The notes beneath the pieces were generated by a model, which was not told where the DNA came from, made no database searches, and saw nothing but the letters and a program-made list of their open reading frames with translations. 64,000 bases of DNA from Clostridia bacterium (GTDB lineage Bacteria > Bacillota > Clostridia > Christensenellales > CAG-138), in NCBI GenBank assembly GCA_017541305.1, contig JAFXZJ010000036.1:40941-104940 (forward strand), written 5' to 3'. The position numbers and the translations under genes are program-made. Shown piece by piece: positions 1 through 8,227 of this stretch. Every line of letters begins with the position of its first letter. Positions within the stretch are counted from its first letter, which is position 1.

Positions 1-127
1 AAATAGAGGCTCAAGTATAATGGCATTATGCCGAAAGTGCGGTTGATGCCGAGAAAAGCCAACCGACAACAACTAACCAATTGAGCTCGTTATTGCCGGT
101 TAGCTTCCGTCATTATTCCGATATGCA

Positions 128-162
128 GCACAAAGCCGAGGAGAAGATCCCCGGCTTTGTGC
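128..162 (-). terminator. hairpin downstream of the LRR/dockerin gene
   Basis: Inverted repeat with 11-base arms (128-138 and 152-162) lies 7 bases past the stop codon of the LRR gene. There is no T-run after it on the minus strand, so it may be a transcript-end stabiliser rather than an intrinsic terminator. Bases 1-127 show no other gene. Confidence 0.35.
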
Positions 163-169
163 ATTTCGG

Positions 170-1669
170 TCAGCTTATCCCGAGCGCGAGTCTGAGTATC
201 AGCAGTGCGTCGGTGGTGTCGATAGCGCCGTTTTCGTCCATGTCGCAGCCTTCAAGAAGCGTCTCGGGATCGCCATCGATACCGAGCGCCGCGCGGAGGA
301 CCAGGAGGGCGTCCTCGGTATCGACAGCGCCGTCGCCGTTGGCGTCGCCTATCAGTGTTTCATCATCAGTGAATTGCGCAATAAACACCTTTTCGGTCTC
401 AAAAAACGTACTTAGATCAAGCTCCTCATCGGTCGATAATAAGTCGCCTTCCTCATTAAACCATCCTTCAAAATTAGAATTGTCTTGACAGGTTGATGCT
501 GCAACAAACGAATCGTCGTCAATTGATACTATACAGCCAACATATCCGTTGCCAAAGGTTCTGATAGTATCTATTTGAAAATTCTTACAATTGCTTAAAT
601 CAATACTATTCAACGGGTTCTCTGTACAGTACAGATTTCTGACATAGTCATTTAAGTTCAAATCATTTATTCTATTTTGTGAACAATTGAGCGTACTCAA
701 GCCGGTATTGTGGGAGACGTCCAAAGAGCTCAAGCGGTTGTTATCACACCAAAGGCTTTCGAGCAATGAACAATTTGAAATGTCAAGCTCTGTGAGATTA
801 TTGTTGTTCAAGGCAAGTTCACGCAACTGAACATTGTTCGAAAGATCAATTGCGGATAAGCAATTACCGTTTGCAGACAAACTCTCAAGCGCCGGGGCGT
901 TCGAAACGTCTATACTGTTCAGACCGCATTCACGACAGCCTAACATCCATAACGACTCGCAGAATGGAATGCTGAAACTATCCATCTGCATGTAGTCACA
1001 GCTTATAACTTCCAGCTTCATATTATGCGAAAGGTCTATTTCTCTGATATGATTTTTTGCAGTGCTTGTGCCAAACGGATCATTGCCGAAATACAGATGA
1101 ATCAATTCGGCATTGTTCGAAAGATCTAACGTGCCGAGATTATTGTTCTCACACCACAGCACTCTAAGCTTGAGACAGCTTGATACGTCAAGTTCCGTTA
1201 GGTAATTCGAATGGCAATACAGCCATTGTAATTCATTACAATCAGAAACGCTTATCCTATCCAAGCTGTTATTTCCACAATCCAAGTGGCATAGATAAGA
1301 ACATGCGTCCAGCACTAATTCTCCATTCAGATTGCACATGCCTATTCGTATTTCGGCAATTCGCATTTCATCATTAAACATCTCCCAAGAGAACCGATGA
1401 TGAGGGTTCCACGGATTATTATTATCCTCTCCCCATGATCCGGGATCGTTGGGATCATAGTCGGCATTCAGCAAAGTACCGTTTTTTATGCCGTTTTCGT
1501 TAGTTTGCTCAAGGAACGCGACAATTGTATTGTAGTCATGTTCATTATAGCCCTCCGGGACGATCCATTCTTCTTCGGCAATAGCCGCTTCACGAGCAAA
1601 CGGAACTGCGAAAACAACAGACAAAGCAAGAAGAAGAGCAGAGAAAATTGAAAGGATACGCTTGTTCAT
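170..1669 (-). CDS. secreted leucine-rich-repeat protein with C-terminal dockerin
   Basis: A 499-residue exported protein. Residues 1-31 form a Sec signal peptide (basic start, long hydrophobic stretch, Ala-rich cleavage region). Residues about 100-370 are irregular leucine-rich repeats of the short 'L..LDVS.C..L..L.C..N.L' type seen in bacterial surface proteins. Residues about 440-499 hold two dockerin-type calcium repeats (DANGDGAVDTEDALLVLR and DMDENGAIDTTDALLILR), each with the Asp/Asn calcium loop followed by a helix. Dockerins bind cohesins on scaffold or cell-surface proteins, so attachment to a cohesin partner is the expected role; no cohesin gene is in the window. A GGAGG site lies 12 bases before the ATG. 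It is divergent from a winged-helix gene and separated from it by a palindromic operator candidate. Confidence 0.85.
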   Translation of the reverse strand: MNKRILSIFSALLLALSVVFAVPFAREAAIAEEEWIVPEGYNEHDYNTIVAFLEQTNENGIKNGTLLNADYDPNDPGSWGEDNNNPWNPHHRFSWEMFNDEMRIAEIRIGMCNLNGELVLDACSYLCHLDCGNNSLDRISVSDCNELQWLYCHSNYLTELDVSSCLKLRVLWCENNNLGTLDLSNNAELIHLYFGNDPFGTSTAKNHIREIDLSHNMKLEVISCDYMQMDSFSIPFCESLWMLGCRECGLNSIDVSNAPALESLSANGNCLSAIDLSNNVQLRELALNNNNLTELDISNCSLLESLWCDNNRLSSLDVSHNTGLSTLNCSQNRINDLNLNDYVRNLYCTENPLNSIDLSNCKNFQIDTIRTFGNGYVGCIVSIDDDSFVAASTCQDNSNFEGWFNEEGDLLSTDEELDLSTFFETEKVFIAQFTDDETLIGDANGDGAVDTEDALLVLRAALGIDGDPETLLEGCDMDENGAIDTTDALLILRLALGIS

Positions 1670-1715
1670 TTTGGTATTTACCTCCTTAAACTTAACTAAT
1701 CATGCAAATCAATTG

Positions 1716-1737
1716 ATGATTAATATCTATTAATCAT
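1716..1737. promoter_or_regulatory. 22-bp perfect palindrome, operator candidate
   Basis: ATGATTAATA-TC-TATTAATCAT has perfect 10-base arms. It abuts the -10 box of the LRR/dockerin promoter (1738-1743) on its downstream side and so covers the transcription start. A related half site (GATTAATC, 1771-1778) sits next to the -35 box of the divergent regulator gene. The position suggests a repressor site, possibly for the adjacent winged-helix protein; the binding protein is inferred. Confidence 0.6.
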
Positions 1738-1766
1738 ATTATAACGGGTTTTTATTTGATTGTCAA
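1738..1766 (-). promoter_or_regulatory. sigma-A promoter of the LRR/dockerin gene
   Basis: Minus strand TTGACA (1761-1766), 17-base spacer, TATAAT (1738-1743): a full consensus match. Such a strong promoter beside a palindrome suggests it is held by a repressor. Confidence 0.85.
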
Positions 1767-1778
1767 TAGGGATTAATC

Positions 1779-1807
1779 TTGATTTATAAAAAAAATTATA
1801 GTAAAAT
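1779..1807 (+). promoter_or_regulatory. promoter of the winged-helix regulator gene
   Basis: TTGATT (1779-1784), 17-base A/T-rich spacer, TAAAAT (1802-1807), followed 32 bases later by the ATG. Back-to-back with the LRR promoter. Confidence 0.65.
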
Positions 1808-1839
1808 ATGCTCAGATTATTGATGGGAAGGTCTGTACA

Positions 1840-3003
1840 ATGAAAATCCATTATGATATCATTCCGCTATACGAAGCTCGTATCTATCTTTCAGATCGGT
1901 TTTCAAAGAATCGGGTTCGGGAAAGACTAGCCGATATTCAGAAGAAATCTGCAAGTATGAATAATGAGTATTATGCTTTACTTGAGAGAATCTCTGCTTT
2001 TCAAGATGAACTCGACGAATTGTTTAAACCCGATGAGGTGATGCTTAAATACTTCACTCCGATCGAATTAAACCGGAATGTTTCAGATGCACTGACAATA
2101 ACTATCGGAGGTATGCTGCTTGCGCTTCCGGGTGATTTACAGGCTCCCTTTGGTTTTGATAACCTTATTGAAACTTATATGCAATGGCCTCACGACTTTT
2201 TGATCGAGCACTTTTATACTAACTCACTCTCTCCCTTTTTTGCAGACAGAGACGAGGATAAAGGTATGCTGGGTTTTGTTGCTGCTGCTGACAAAATACT
2301 TGCTAAGCCCGAAGAAAAATGGGCGCTTGTGGATGCAATATCAAATCCTTTTCCTCATCTTGAAAAACTGCGGAATTTGGTCTGTGCAGTTGCAAATGAA
2401 ATAGAACGAATAAGCCTGTCAATAAAGGATGAATTGAAAAGAGCAATAGAAGAAATCAAAGGTTTTGGGGATCCATCAGCTATATTAAACAATCTTCTGA
2501 GAATGAATATGCAGGATAGTGAAATCAAATGGACCGAGTATTACCAGAGCATTTTTGCCTTTAATCGGGTTTGTTTCGCTCCATCCACACACTACTTCAC
2601 AAGCACTATTGAGCACGGAGGTAAAGAGACCCCTTTGGGTGATCCAAATGTTTTGCTAATCGTAGGTGTTTATATAGCTGCTCTTGTAAGGAAGAATGCT
2701 ACAATCGACGGACCGAGTTCGCATCTCTATCTGCTTAAACTGATTTCCGATCCTATGCGTTTCAACGTCCTTTGCGATATGTGCGATCATTATACCTACG
2801 GACTTGAGCTCGCGGAAAAGTACAAGACTACACGCAGCGCCATGTACTATCATCTGGAAAAGCTGGTAAGCAATGGTCTTATCGACCTTAAGTCGTCCGA
2901 ATACCGCATGCTCTACACCATGAACAAGCGAAACGTGTATAACAAGCTGAACGCGCTGCGTGATTATCTGACCAACGGCTGGAAGCCGGAGGATGAAGAA
3001 TAG
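1840..3003 (+). CDS. large winged-helix (ArsR-like) transcriptional regulator
   Basis: A 387-residue protein. Residues about 300-370 form a winged helix-turn-helix of ArsR type: a helix with 'ISDPMRFNVLCDMCD', a recognition region around 'TTRSAMYYHLEKLVSNGLI', and a wing ending at 'YRMLYTMNK'. The first ~290 residues are helical with no domain I recognise and probably form a ligand-sensing or dimerising part; similarly built clostridial regulators carry an uncharacterised N-terminal domain with a C-terminal ArsR-type domain. It is transcribed away from the LRR/dockerin gene and is the obvious candidate for binding the palindrome between them. The base composition is more A/T-rich than in the following genes. 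Downstream gene spacing is only 3 bases. Confidence 0.7.
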   Translation: MKIHYDIIPLYEARIYLSDRFSKNRVRERLADIQKKSASMNNEYYALLERISAFQDELDELFKPDEVMLKYFTPIELNRNVSDALTITIGGMLLALPGDLQAPFGFDNLIETYMQWPHDFLIEHFYTNSLSPFFADRDEDKGMLGFVAAADKILAKPEEKWALVDAISNPFPHLEKLRNLVCAVANEIERISLSIKDELKRAIEEIKGFGDPSAILNNLLRMNMQDSEIKWTEYYQSIFAFNRVCFAPSTHYFTSTIEHGGKETPLGDPNVLLIVGVYIAALVRKNATIDGPSSHLYLLKLISDPMRFNVLCDMCDHYTYGLELAEKYKTTRSAMYYHLEKLVSNGLIDLKSSEYRMLYTMNKRNVYNKLNALRDYLTNGWKPEDEE

Positions 3004-3006
3004 GCA

Positions 3007-3576
3007 TTGCGTATGGTACCCTATACAGTTATAAAAAGCCGCAGAAGGAGCATCGGCATAAGCCTTGACCGTGACGGGAACGTGACGGTCAGGGCGCCGA
3101 TGCTCTGCACCAAAAAGGAGATCGAAAACGCCCTGCGCGAGGCCGAGGGCTGGATCGGAAGGACGAGAGCGAAGCTCGACAGGGTCAAGGCCGAGGCGGA
3201 AGGCGCGGGGGCCTTGAGCGAAGGCGATATAAGGAAGCTCGGCGCGGATATGCTCAGGGTGCTTCCCGAAAAGCTTATGCGTTATTCGGCGCTTCTTGAC
3301 GTGGAATACGGCCGCGTGAGCGTGCGCAATCAGCGCAGCAAATGGGGAAGCTGCTCCGCAAAGGGCAATCTCAACTTCAACTGCCTTTTGATGCTTGCAC
3401 CAGAGGCGGTCATGGATTACGTGATAGTGCACGAGCTGTGTCACCTGAAGCATCCGGATCACTCGAAGGCGTTCTGGGCGGAGGTGGAGAGCGTCGATCC
3501 CGATTATAAGGCGCACAGGAAATGGCTGAAGGATCACGGCGGCGCGCTGATGGCGAGAGCGCACGCATTGGAATAA
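3007..3576 (+). CDS. YgjP/SprT-like zinc metallopeptidase (DUF45 type)
   Basis: A 189-residue protein of the family that includes E. coli YgjP. The zinc site is HELCH (residues 142-146) with a third histidine ligand at H152 ('DHSKAFW'), preceded by the family-typical 'RNQRSKWGSCSAKGNLNFN' block. The N-terminal half has the 'RRSIGISLDRDGNVTVRAP' strand region typical of the family. The chosen start is a TTG 13 bases after GGAGGA (2988-2993); an in-frame ATG at 3013 is the alternative. It begins 3 bases after the regulator gene and precedes the TPR/nuclease gene by 19 bases, so all are likely co-transcribed. Substrate unknown. Confidence 0.82.
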   Translation: MRMVPYTVIKSRRRSIGISLDRDGNVTVRAPMLCTKKEIENALREAEGWIGRTRAKLDRVKAEAEGAGALSEGDIRKLGADMLRVLPEKLMRYSALLDVEYGRVSVRNQRSKWGSCSAKGNLNFNCLLMLAPEAVMDYVIVHELCHLKHPDHSKAFWAEVESVDPDYKAHRKWLKDHGGALMARAHALE

Positions 3577-3595
3577 CAGAACAGGAGAAAGCTCT

Positions 3596-5101
3596 ATGGA
3601 AAAGAAAAACGAAACCGATATCGGAGAACTGTTTATTAAGCTCTTCCCGCCGGAAACTGATGCAGGCTTTGTCGAGGCTTCAAAAAAGCTTTGCGAATGG
3701 GACGGACGCCCGCGCATCGACGAGCTCAGAGCGTATTTCTGCAATATTTTTTTAGAATTGTATTCGGATGCGCCCGAGTACGATCCCAAATACGTATTCC
3801 TTGAGGATCCGGACTTGCACGCCTACTGCCGGGTGGCGGACAAGCTCTCTTCGGATCACGGCTTCTACAAGGGCGTGGCGGCTTTTTTCAGAGGCGACCG
3901 CAGAGCCGCGCAAAGACTGCTGCTGAAGAATATCGACGATCATCGCCCGACGGCGGAGGATCCCGTCACCGAATATGAGATCGCCGACTTTTTTGTGATA
4001 TTCAAAAACAGGTTTCCTGCGTTCTGGCCCGCGCTCTGTGAGAAATACGCGGGATACGGCGTGTCGCCCGAAATAATCGATCTGTGCAGACTGATACCGA
4101 GGTATTTATCCTGCGCTATGGAGGAAAGGATCGATCTTCTGACGGATCATCTTTCCCGCTGTCCCGGATCCCGATTTGCAAGAGAACGTCTCGGATTGGA
4201 TTATTATTCGATGAAGATGTGGAGGAACGCTGCCGCCTGCCTTGAAAACGACGACGATCCCGTTGCAGTCAAATACAACAATCTGCTGTATTATTTGGCA
4301 AACGCGTATTTAAAATGCGGAGAGCTTGTTTCCGCGGAAAAGACCTGCAGGAAATGCCTTGACGCCTATCCCGACGAGCCGGACGTGATGAATCTTTTGG
4401 GCTATACCCTTATGAAGCGCAAACGGTATTCCGAGGCGTTGAGCGTATTTGAAAAATGTCTTGAAGAAAACAGGGATATTCCCTATTCCGCGAACAACTG
4501 CGTTAAAACGCTTCTGTACTTGGGCAGGAATAAGGAAGCGCTGGATATCGTGAACGGAGGAAAGTACCGGATCGATAAGCACATCACCGAAAAAGCCGTT
4601 CGCGCATACAGGGAAAAGCGTCCTGCGGCGCGGATCACGATCGAGGAAGGGCCGGATGAAGCGGAGCTTACAGCGGAGCGCCGCGCGGCTTCCGAAAAGA
4701 GCGGCATGCAGTTCCATCTGGAGAAGCTGCTCGAGGACGAGCTTGAAGCCAAGCTCAACGCAGGTATCCCCGTTTTCGGAAAAAAGCTCAGCATATTCAG
4801 AAGGCCGGGCGAATACGGGAGACAGTACGTGATACCTGTGGGAAGGCTCGATCTGCTTTGCGAGGACGAGGAAGGGGATCTTTACGTTGTCGAATTGAAA
4901 CGCGATTCGGGCTATGACGACGCATACGCCAAAACCGTGCAGTACATGGAGTGGTTTGAAAAGAGCACAAGATTCAAGAACAAAACGATATTCGGAATAA
5001 TCTGCCTCAACGCCCCGTCAAATGAGCTTATTGAGAAGGTGCGCGGGAATAAGCGGATCAGCCTTTTCGAGTATTCGATCCGCTTTTCGGAGATCGAATG
5101 A
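3596..5101 (+). CDS. TPR protein with C-terminal NucS-like (PD-(D/E)xK) nuclease domain
   Basis: A 501-residue protein. Residues about 225-345 contain tetratricopeptide-type helical hairpins (for example the 'LANAYLKCGELVSAEKTC' and 'LLGYTLMKRKRYSEALSVF' segments). Residues about 365-501 match the C-terminal domain of NucS/DUF91 endonucleases: a 'GRLDLL' strand with the metal-binding Asp, then 'YVVELK' with the Glu-x-Lys of the PD-(D/E)xK core, and a conserved Gln-Tyr helix ('KTVQYMEWF'). The N-terminal ~200 residues are not recognised. All three core nuclease residues are visible, so catalysis is plausible. It has a strong ribosome site (AGGAGA) and sits between a metallopeptidase and a methyltransferase. 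Function is unknown; DNA repair or a defence role are both inferences. Confidence 0.75.
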   Translation: MEKKNETDIGELFIKLFPPETDAGFVEASKKLCEWDGRPRIDELRAYFCNIFLELYSDAPEYDPKYVFLEDPDLHAYCRVADKLSSDHGFYKGVAAFFRGDRRAAQRLLLKNIDDHRPTAEDPVTEYEIADFFVIFKNRFPAFWPALCEKYAGYGVSPEIIDLCRLIPRYLSCAMEERIDLLTDHLSRCPGSRFARERLGLDYYSMKMWRNAAACLENDDDPVAVKYNNLLYYLANAYLKCGELVSAEKTCRKCLDAYPDEPDVMNLLGYTLMKRKRYSEALSVFEKCLEENRDIPYSANNCVKTLLYLGRNKEALDIVNGGKYRIDKHITEKAVRAYREKRPAARITIEEGPDEAELTAERRAASEKSGMQFHLEKLLEDELEAKLNAGIPVFGKKLSIFRRPGEYGRQYVIPVGRLDLLCEDEEGDLYVVELKRDSGYDDAYAKTVQYMEWFEKSTRFKNKTIFGIICLNAPSNELIEKVRGNKRISLFEYSIRFSEIE

Positions 5102-5120
5102 TGGCAATAAAGGAGTAAAA

Positions 5121-5741
5121 ATGTTAGACAGCAAAGGTTTCGATCTGTGGGCAGACGGCTATGATAAGGCCGTAGGACTTTCGGACGAGGATAATCGCTA
5201 TCCCTTTGCCAGGTATAAGGACGTGCTCGGCAGCATCTTCGCGCGCGTGATGGAAAAGGGCCCCTGCCGCGTACTTGATTTGGGCTTTGGCACAGGCGTA
5301 CTGACGGCAAGGCTGTATGAGGCCGGGTGCGAGGTCTTCGGGCAGGATTTTTCGCCCAATATGATCTCAAAGGCCAAAGCGAAGATGCCCGGAGCAAAGC
5401 TTTTCTGCGGTGATTTTTCAAAGGGGCTCGCGGATGAAATTACGGCGAACCGCTTTGACGCGATAGTCGCGACATACTCGCTCCACCATATCCCGGATGC
5501 GGACAAGCCTTTATTCATTCGCGGTCTGTATGCGCTCCTAAACTGCGGCGGGACGCTTTTGATAGGCGACGTTGCCTTCCGCACACGCGCCGAGCTTGAG
5601 AAGTGCAGAGCCGAGGCCGGCGACGAATGGGACGACGAGGAATACTATTTCGTTTTTGACGAGCTCGAGCCCCTGCTGCCCGGGTTGGGATTCGAAAAGA
5701 TCTCACACTGCGCGGGGATTTTGAGCCTTCGCCGCGATTGA
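5121..5741 (+). CDS. class I SAM-dependent methyltransferase
   Basis: A 206-residue protein with a Rossmann methyltransferase fold: motif I 'VLDLGFGTGVLTARL' near residue 50, the acidic ribose-binding position in 'GCEVFGQDFS', and motif IV region 'FDAIVATYSLHHI'. It resembles the small YrrT/UbiE-like clostridial methyltransferases acting on small molecules; the substrate cannot be told. The start is the ATG at 5121, 4 bases after AAGGAGT; an upstream in-frame start at 5022 would overlap the previous gene and has no comparable ribosome site. It ends just as a promoter for the next operon begins, the -35 box overlapping its stop codon. Confidence 0.82.
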   Translation: MLDSKGFDLWADGYDKAVGLSDEDNRYPFARYKDVLGSIFARVMEKGPCRVLDLGFGTGVLTARLYEAGCEVFGQDFSPNMISKAKAKMPGAKLFCGDFSKGLADEITANRFDAIVATYSLHHIPDADKPLFIRGLYALLNCGGTLLIGDVAFRTRAELEKCRAEAGDEWDDEEYYFVFDELEPLLPGLGFEKISHCAGILSLRRD

Positions 5742-5766
5742 CTTTTTTTACATTTGCTGATATAGT
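5738..5766 (+). promoter_or_regulatory. promoter of the HerA-like/NERD operon
   Basis: TTGACT (5738-5743), 17-base spacer, TATAGT (5761-5766), 34 bases before the ATG. Confidence 0.75.
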
Positions 5767-5800
5767 AATAGCATCCTGAAAGATCGGAGCTTATTTTGTT

Positions 5801-7336
5801 ATGCTTAAAGACGGTAAGGTGCTCGTTGGCAAGGGCAATATCGAAACATACATACTCCCGCAGATGGCGAACCGCCACGGCCTGATCGCCGGCGCGACCG
5901 GCACGGGCAAGACCATCACTTTGAAGGTGATGGCGGAAAGCTTTTCCGACATGGGCGTGCCCGTATTCCTTGCGGACGTCAAGGGCGACCTTGCGGGCTG
6001 CGTCAAGGCGGGCGATTACGAGACGATAAAAAAGCGCGTGGAGGGCATGGGCTTTGACGAGACGACCTTCCCCATGAAGGCTTATCCCGTGAAGTTCTGG
6101 GACGTATTCGGCGACGGCGGGCATCCCGTGAGGACGACCGTTTCCGAGATGGGTCCTTCGCTGCTTGCAAGGCTTCTGGGCTTGACCGAGGTGCAGACGG
6201 GCGTGCTTGCGATAGTGTTCCGCGTGGCGGACGACAAGGGCTGGCTGCTGACGGACCTGAAGGATCTGCGTGCTATGGTGGCCTATTGCACCGAGAACTC
6301 ATCCGATCTGCTCAACGAATACGGCAATATCTCGCGCCAGTCCGCAGGCGCCGTGCAAAGGGCGCTCCTGCAGCTTGAGGACGCCGGCGGAGACGTTTTC
6401 TTCGGCGAGCCCGACATACAGCTTGCCGACTGGATGCAGAATTCCGATGACGGACGCGGCTATATCAACATATTCCACTGCGCTAAGCTGTACAGGTCTC
6501 CCCTGCTCTATTCGACCTTTATGCTGTGGCTGCTGGCTGAGCTGTTTGAGGAGCTGCCCGAGGTGGGCGACCTGGAAAAGCCCAAGCTGGTGTTCTTTTT
6601 TGACGAGGCGCATCTGCTTTTCCACGATTCGACCAAGGCGCTGAGGGACAATATCGAGCAGGTGGTGAAGCTCATACGCTCCAAGGGCGTGGGCGTGTAC
6701 TTTATCACGCAGCAGCCCTCCGACGTGCCCGATCCCATATTGGCTCAGCTCGGCAACCGCGTGCAGCACGCTCTGAGAGCCTACACTCCCTCGGAGCAGA
6801 GGGCGGTGAGGGCCGCGGCGCAGACCTTCCGCGTAAACCCCGAATTCGACACCGAGGAGGCCATAATGGCGCTTGGCACGGGCGAGGCGATAGTCAGCTT
6901 CCTCGATGAAAAGGGCCGCCCCAATATCTGCGAGCGCGTGACGATCATGCCCCCGCAGTCCATGATGGGCGCGATAGACGACGAGCGCAGGAAGGCCGAG
7001 ATAGAGGCCTCGGACGTCTACGGCAAGTATGACGAGGCAGTGGACAACGAATCCGCATACGAGATAATCAACGCGGACAAGCTCGAGCGCGAAAAGCAGC
7101 AGGCCGAGGAGGCGCAGGCGGCGCTTGAGGCCAAGGAGCGCGAGAAGGCCGAGAAGGAAGCCGCAAAGGAGGCCGCGCGCAAGGAAAAGGAAAAGGCCGC
7201 CGCCGAAAAGAAAAAGGCCGCAAAGAAGAAGAATTCCACTTTGGGCAAGGTGGCGTCGTCGACCGTGAATTCGATAGGCCGCGAGCTGGGCAAATCCATT
7301 TTCCGCGGGATCCTGGGCATATTTAAGAAGGGATAA
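5801..7336 (+). CDS. HerA-like ATPase of the DUF853 (YjgR) family
   Basis: A 511-residue P-loop ATPase. Walker A is GATGTGKT at residues 31-38, after a short 'GKGNIETYILPQMANRHGLI' entry typical of DUF853; Walker B is 'KLVFFFDEAHLLF' near residue 265, followed by the arginine/sensor segment 'GVGVYFITQQPSDVPDPILAQLGNRVQHALRA'. HerA/FtsK-type members form hexamers that translocate DNA. The C-terminal ~90 residues are a Glu/Lys/Ala-rich coiled coil ending in a short basic-hydrophobic tail. It is followed after 7 bases by a NERD-domain gene. In several bacteria members of this family are single genes of unknown role; the pairing with a nuclease-like gene is what stands out. Confidence 0.82.
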   Translation: MLKDGKVLVGKGNIETYILPQMANRHGLIAGATGTGKTITLKVMAESFSDMGVPVFLADVKGDLAGCVKAGDYETIKKRVEGMGFDETTFPMKAYPVKFWDVFGDGGHPVRTTVSEMGPSLLARLLGLTEVQTGVLAIVFRVADDKGWLLTDLKDLRAMVAYCTENSSDLLNEYGNISRQSAGAVQRALLQLEDAGGDVFFGEPDIQLADWMQNSDDGRGYINIFHCAKLYRSPLLYSTFMLWLLAELFEELPEVGDLEKPKLVFFFDEAHLLFHDSTKALRDNIEQVVKLIRSKGVGVYFITQQPSDVPDPILAQLGNRVQHALRAYTPSEQRAVRAAAQTFRVNPEFDTEEAIMALGTGEAIVSFLDEKGRPNICERVTIMPPQSMMGAIDDERRKAEIEASDVYGKYDEAVDNESAYEIINADKLEREKQQAEEAQAALEAKEREKAEKEAAKEAARKEKEKAAAEKKKAAKKKNSTLGKVASSTVNSIGRELGKSIFRGILGIFKKG

Positions 7337-7343
7337 TCAACAG

Positions 7344-8183
7344 TTGCCTTATATTATAGCAGGTTCGGTACTGATAATCGTCTTGACTGCCGCGCTCCTC
7401 TATGCTACGAGGGAGCGCAGGCGGTTCAATTCGTCCCAATACAGGCGCATCACGGGCAATTCGTGGGACGACGTGCGCTCCGACGCGAGCCGCAGCGCCG
7501 AATACAATATCTACGACGCCCTGCGCGAATATGAGAAGCGCGGCGCGAAATTCCTGTTCAACCTATACATACCCATGGAGCACGGCGGCACGACCGAGCT
7601 GGACGCGATCATGATCTGTTCGCGCGGGATACTCGTTTTCGAGAGCAAGAGCCGCTACGGATGGATCGAGGGCAGCGACACCGAGCGCGAATGGAAGCAG
7701 CTGCTCTTCAGGCGGGACGGATCGCTTATCGAAAACAAGCTTTACAACCCCGTCATGCAGAACCGCGGGCACGTGGCGCATCTTAAAAAGCTTCTGGGCG
7801 GCAGGGTGCCCATGTTCTCCGTGATCGTATTCTCGGACAATACGGACATAAAGCGCATCAAGGTGAGCTATCCCGATACGCTCATCACCAACGAAAGCAG
7901 GCTTAAAATAGTCGCGGGCAATATCTATTGGAACGCCCCCGAGGGCTTGAGCGAGAGCGACATACAGAGCATCTATTTCAAGCTTTATCAGTACACGCGC
8001 GTCTCCGACGAGGAGAAGGAAAAGCATATAAAGGATATCAAAAAGAAGTATCTTTCGGAAAGGAACGGAGCCTCGAAGAAGGCGCAGTCCAAAGCGCGCC
8101 CACGGCCCGCTCAGACGAATCGGCAGAGGCAGACCCGCCCGCCGCAGGTACGAAGGACGCCCCAAAGGCCGCGAGGCAATTGA
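7344..8183 (+). CDS. membrane-anchored NERD-domain (nuclease-related) protein
   Basis: A 279-residue protein with one N-terminal membrane helix (residues about 2-22), a NERD domain (residues about 55-180) and a strongly basic Pro/Arg/Gln-rich tail. The NERD core shows 'LFNLYIPMEHGGTTELDAIMI' with the acidic metal-binding residue and 'ILVFESKSRYGWIEG' carrying the Glu-x-Lys. NERD domains are related to restriction-endonuclease-fold nucleases; the active residues appear intact. The start is a TTG 7 bases after the ATPase stop (GGGAT region upstream). The basic tail could bind DNA or phospholipid. It is the last gene of the operon, followed by a strong bidirectional terminator. Confidence 0.78.
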   Translation: MPYIIAGSVLIIVLTAALLYATRERRRFNSSQYRRITGNSWDDVRSDASRSAEYNIYDALREYEKRGAKFLFNLYIPMEHGGTTELDAIMICSRGILVFESKSRYGWIEGSDTEREWKQLLFRRDGSLIENKLYNPVMQNRGHVAHLKKLLGGRVPMFSVIVFSDNTDIKRIKVSYPDTLITNESRLKIVAGNIYWNAPEGLSESDIQSIYFKLYQYTRVSDEEKEKHIKDIKKKYLSERNGASKKAQSKARPRPAQTNRQRQTRPPQVRRTPQRPRGN

Positions 8184-8193
8184 GATGAAATAT

Positions 8194-8221
8194 AAAAAAT
8201 CCTGTGATCACAGGATTTTTT
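8194..8221. terminator. bidirectional intrinsic terminator
   Basis: Perfect 28-bp palindrome with A-run on one side and T-run on the other (AAAAAATCCTGTGA then its complement). It separates the convergent NERD gene and MATE gene and serves both. Confidence 0.9.
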
Positions 8222-8227
8222 GTTTGC

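Noticed and set aside
2656-3789. Long antisense open frame across the regulator and metallopeptidase genes
   Set aside because: No recognisable domain, no ribosome site; it mirrors well-supported genes on the other strand, as do many long frames in this GC-rich sequence.
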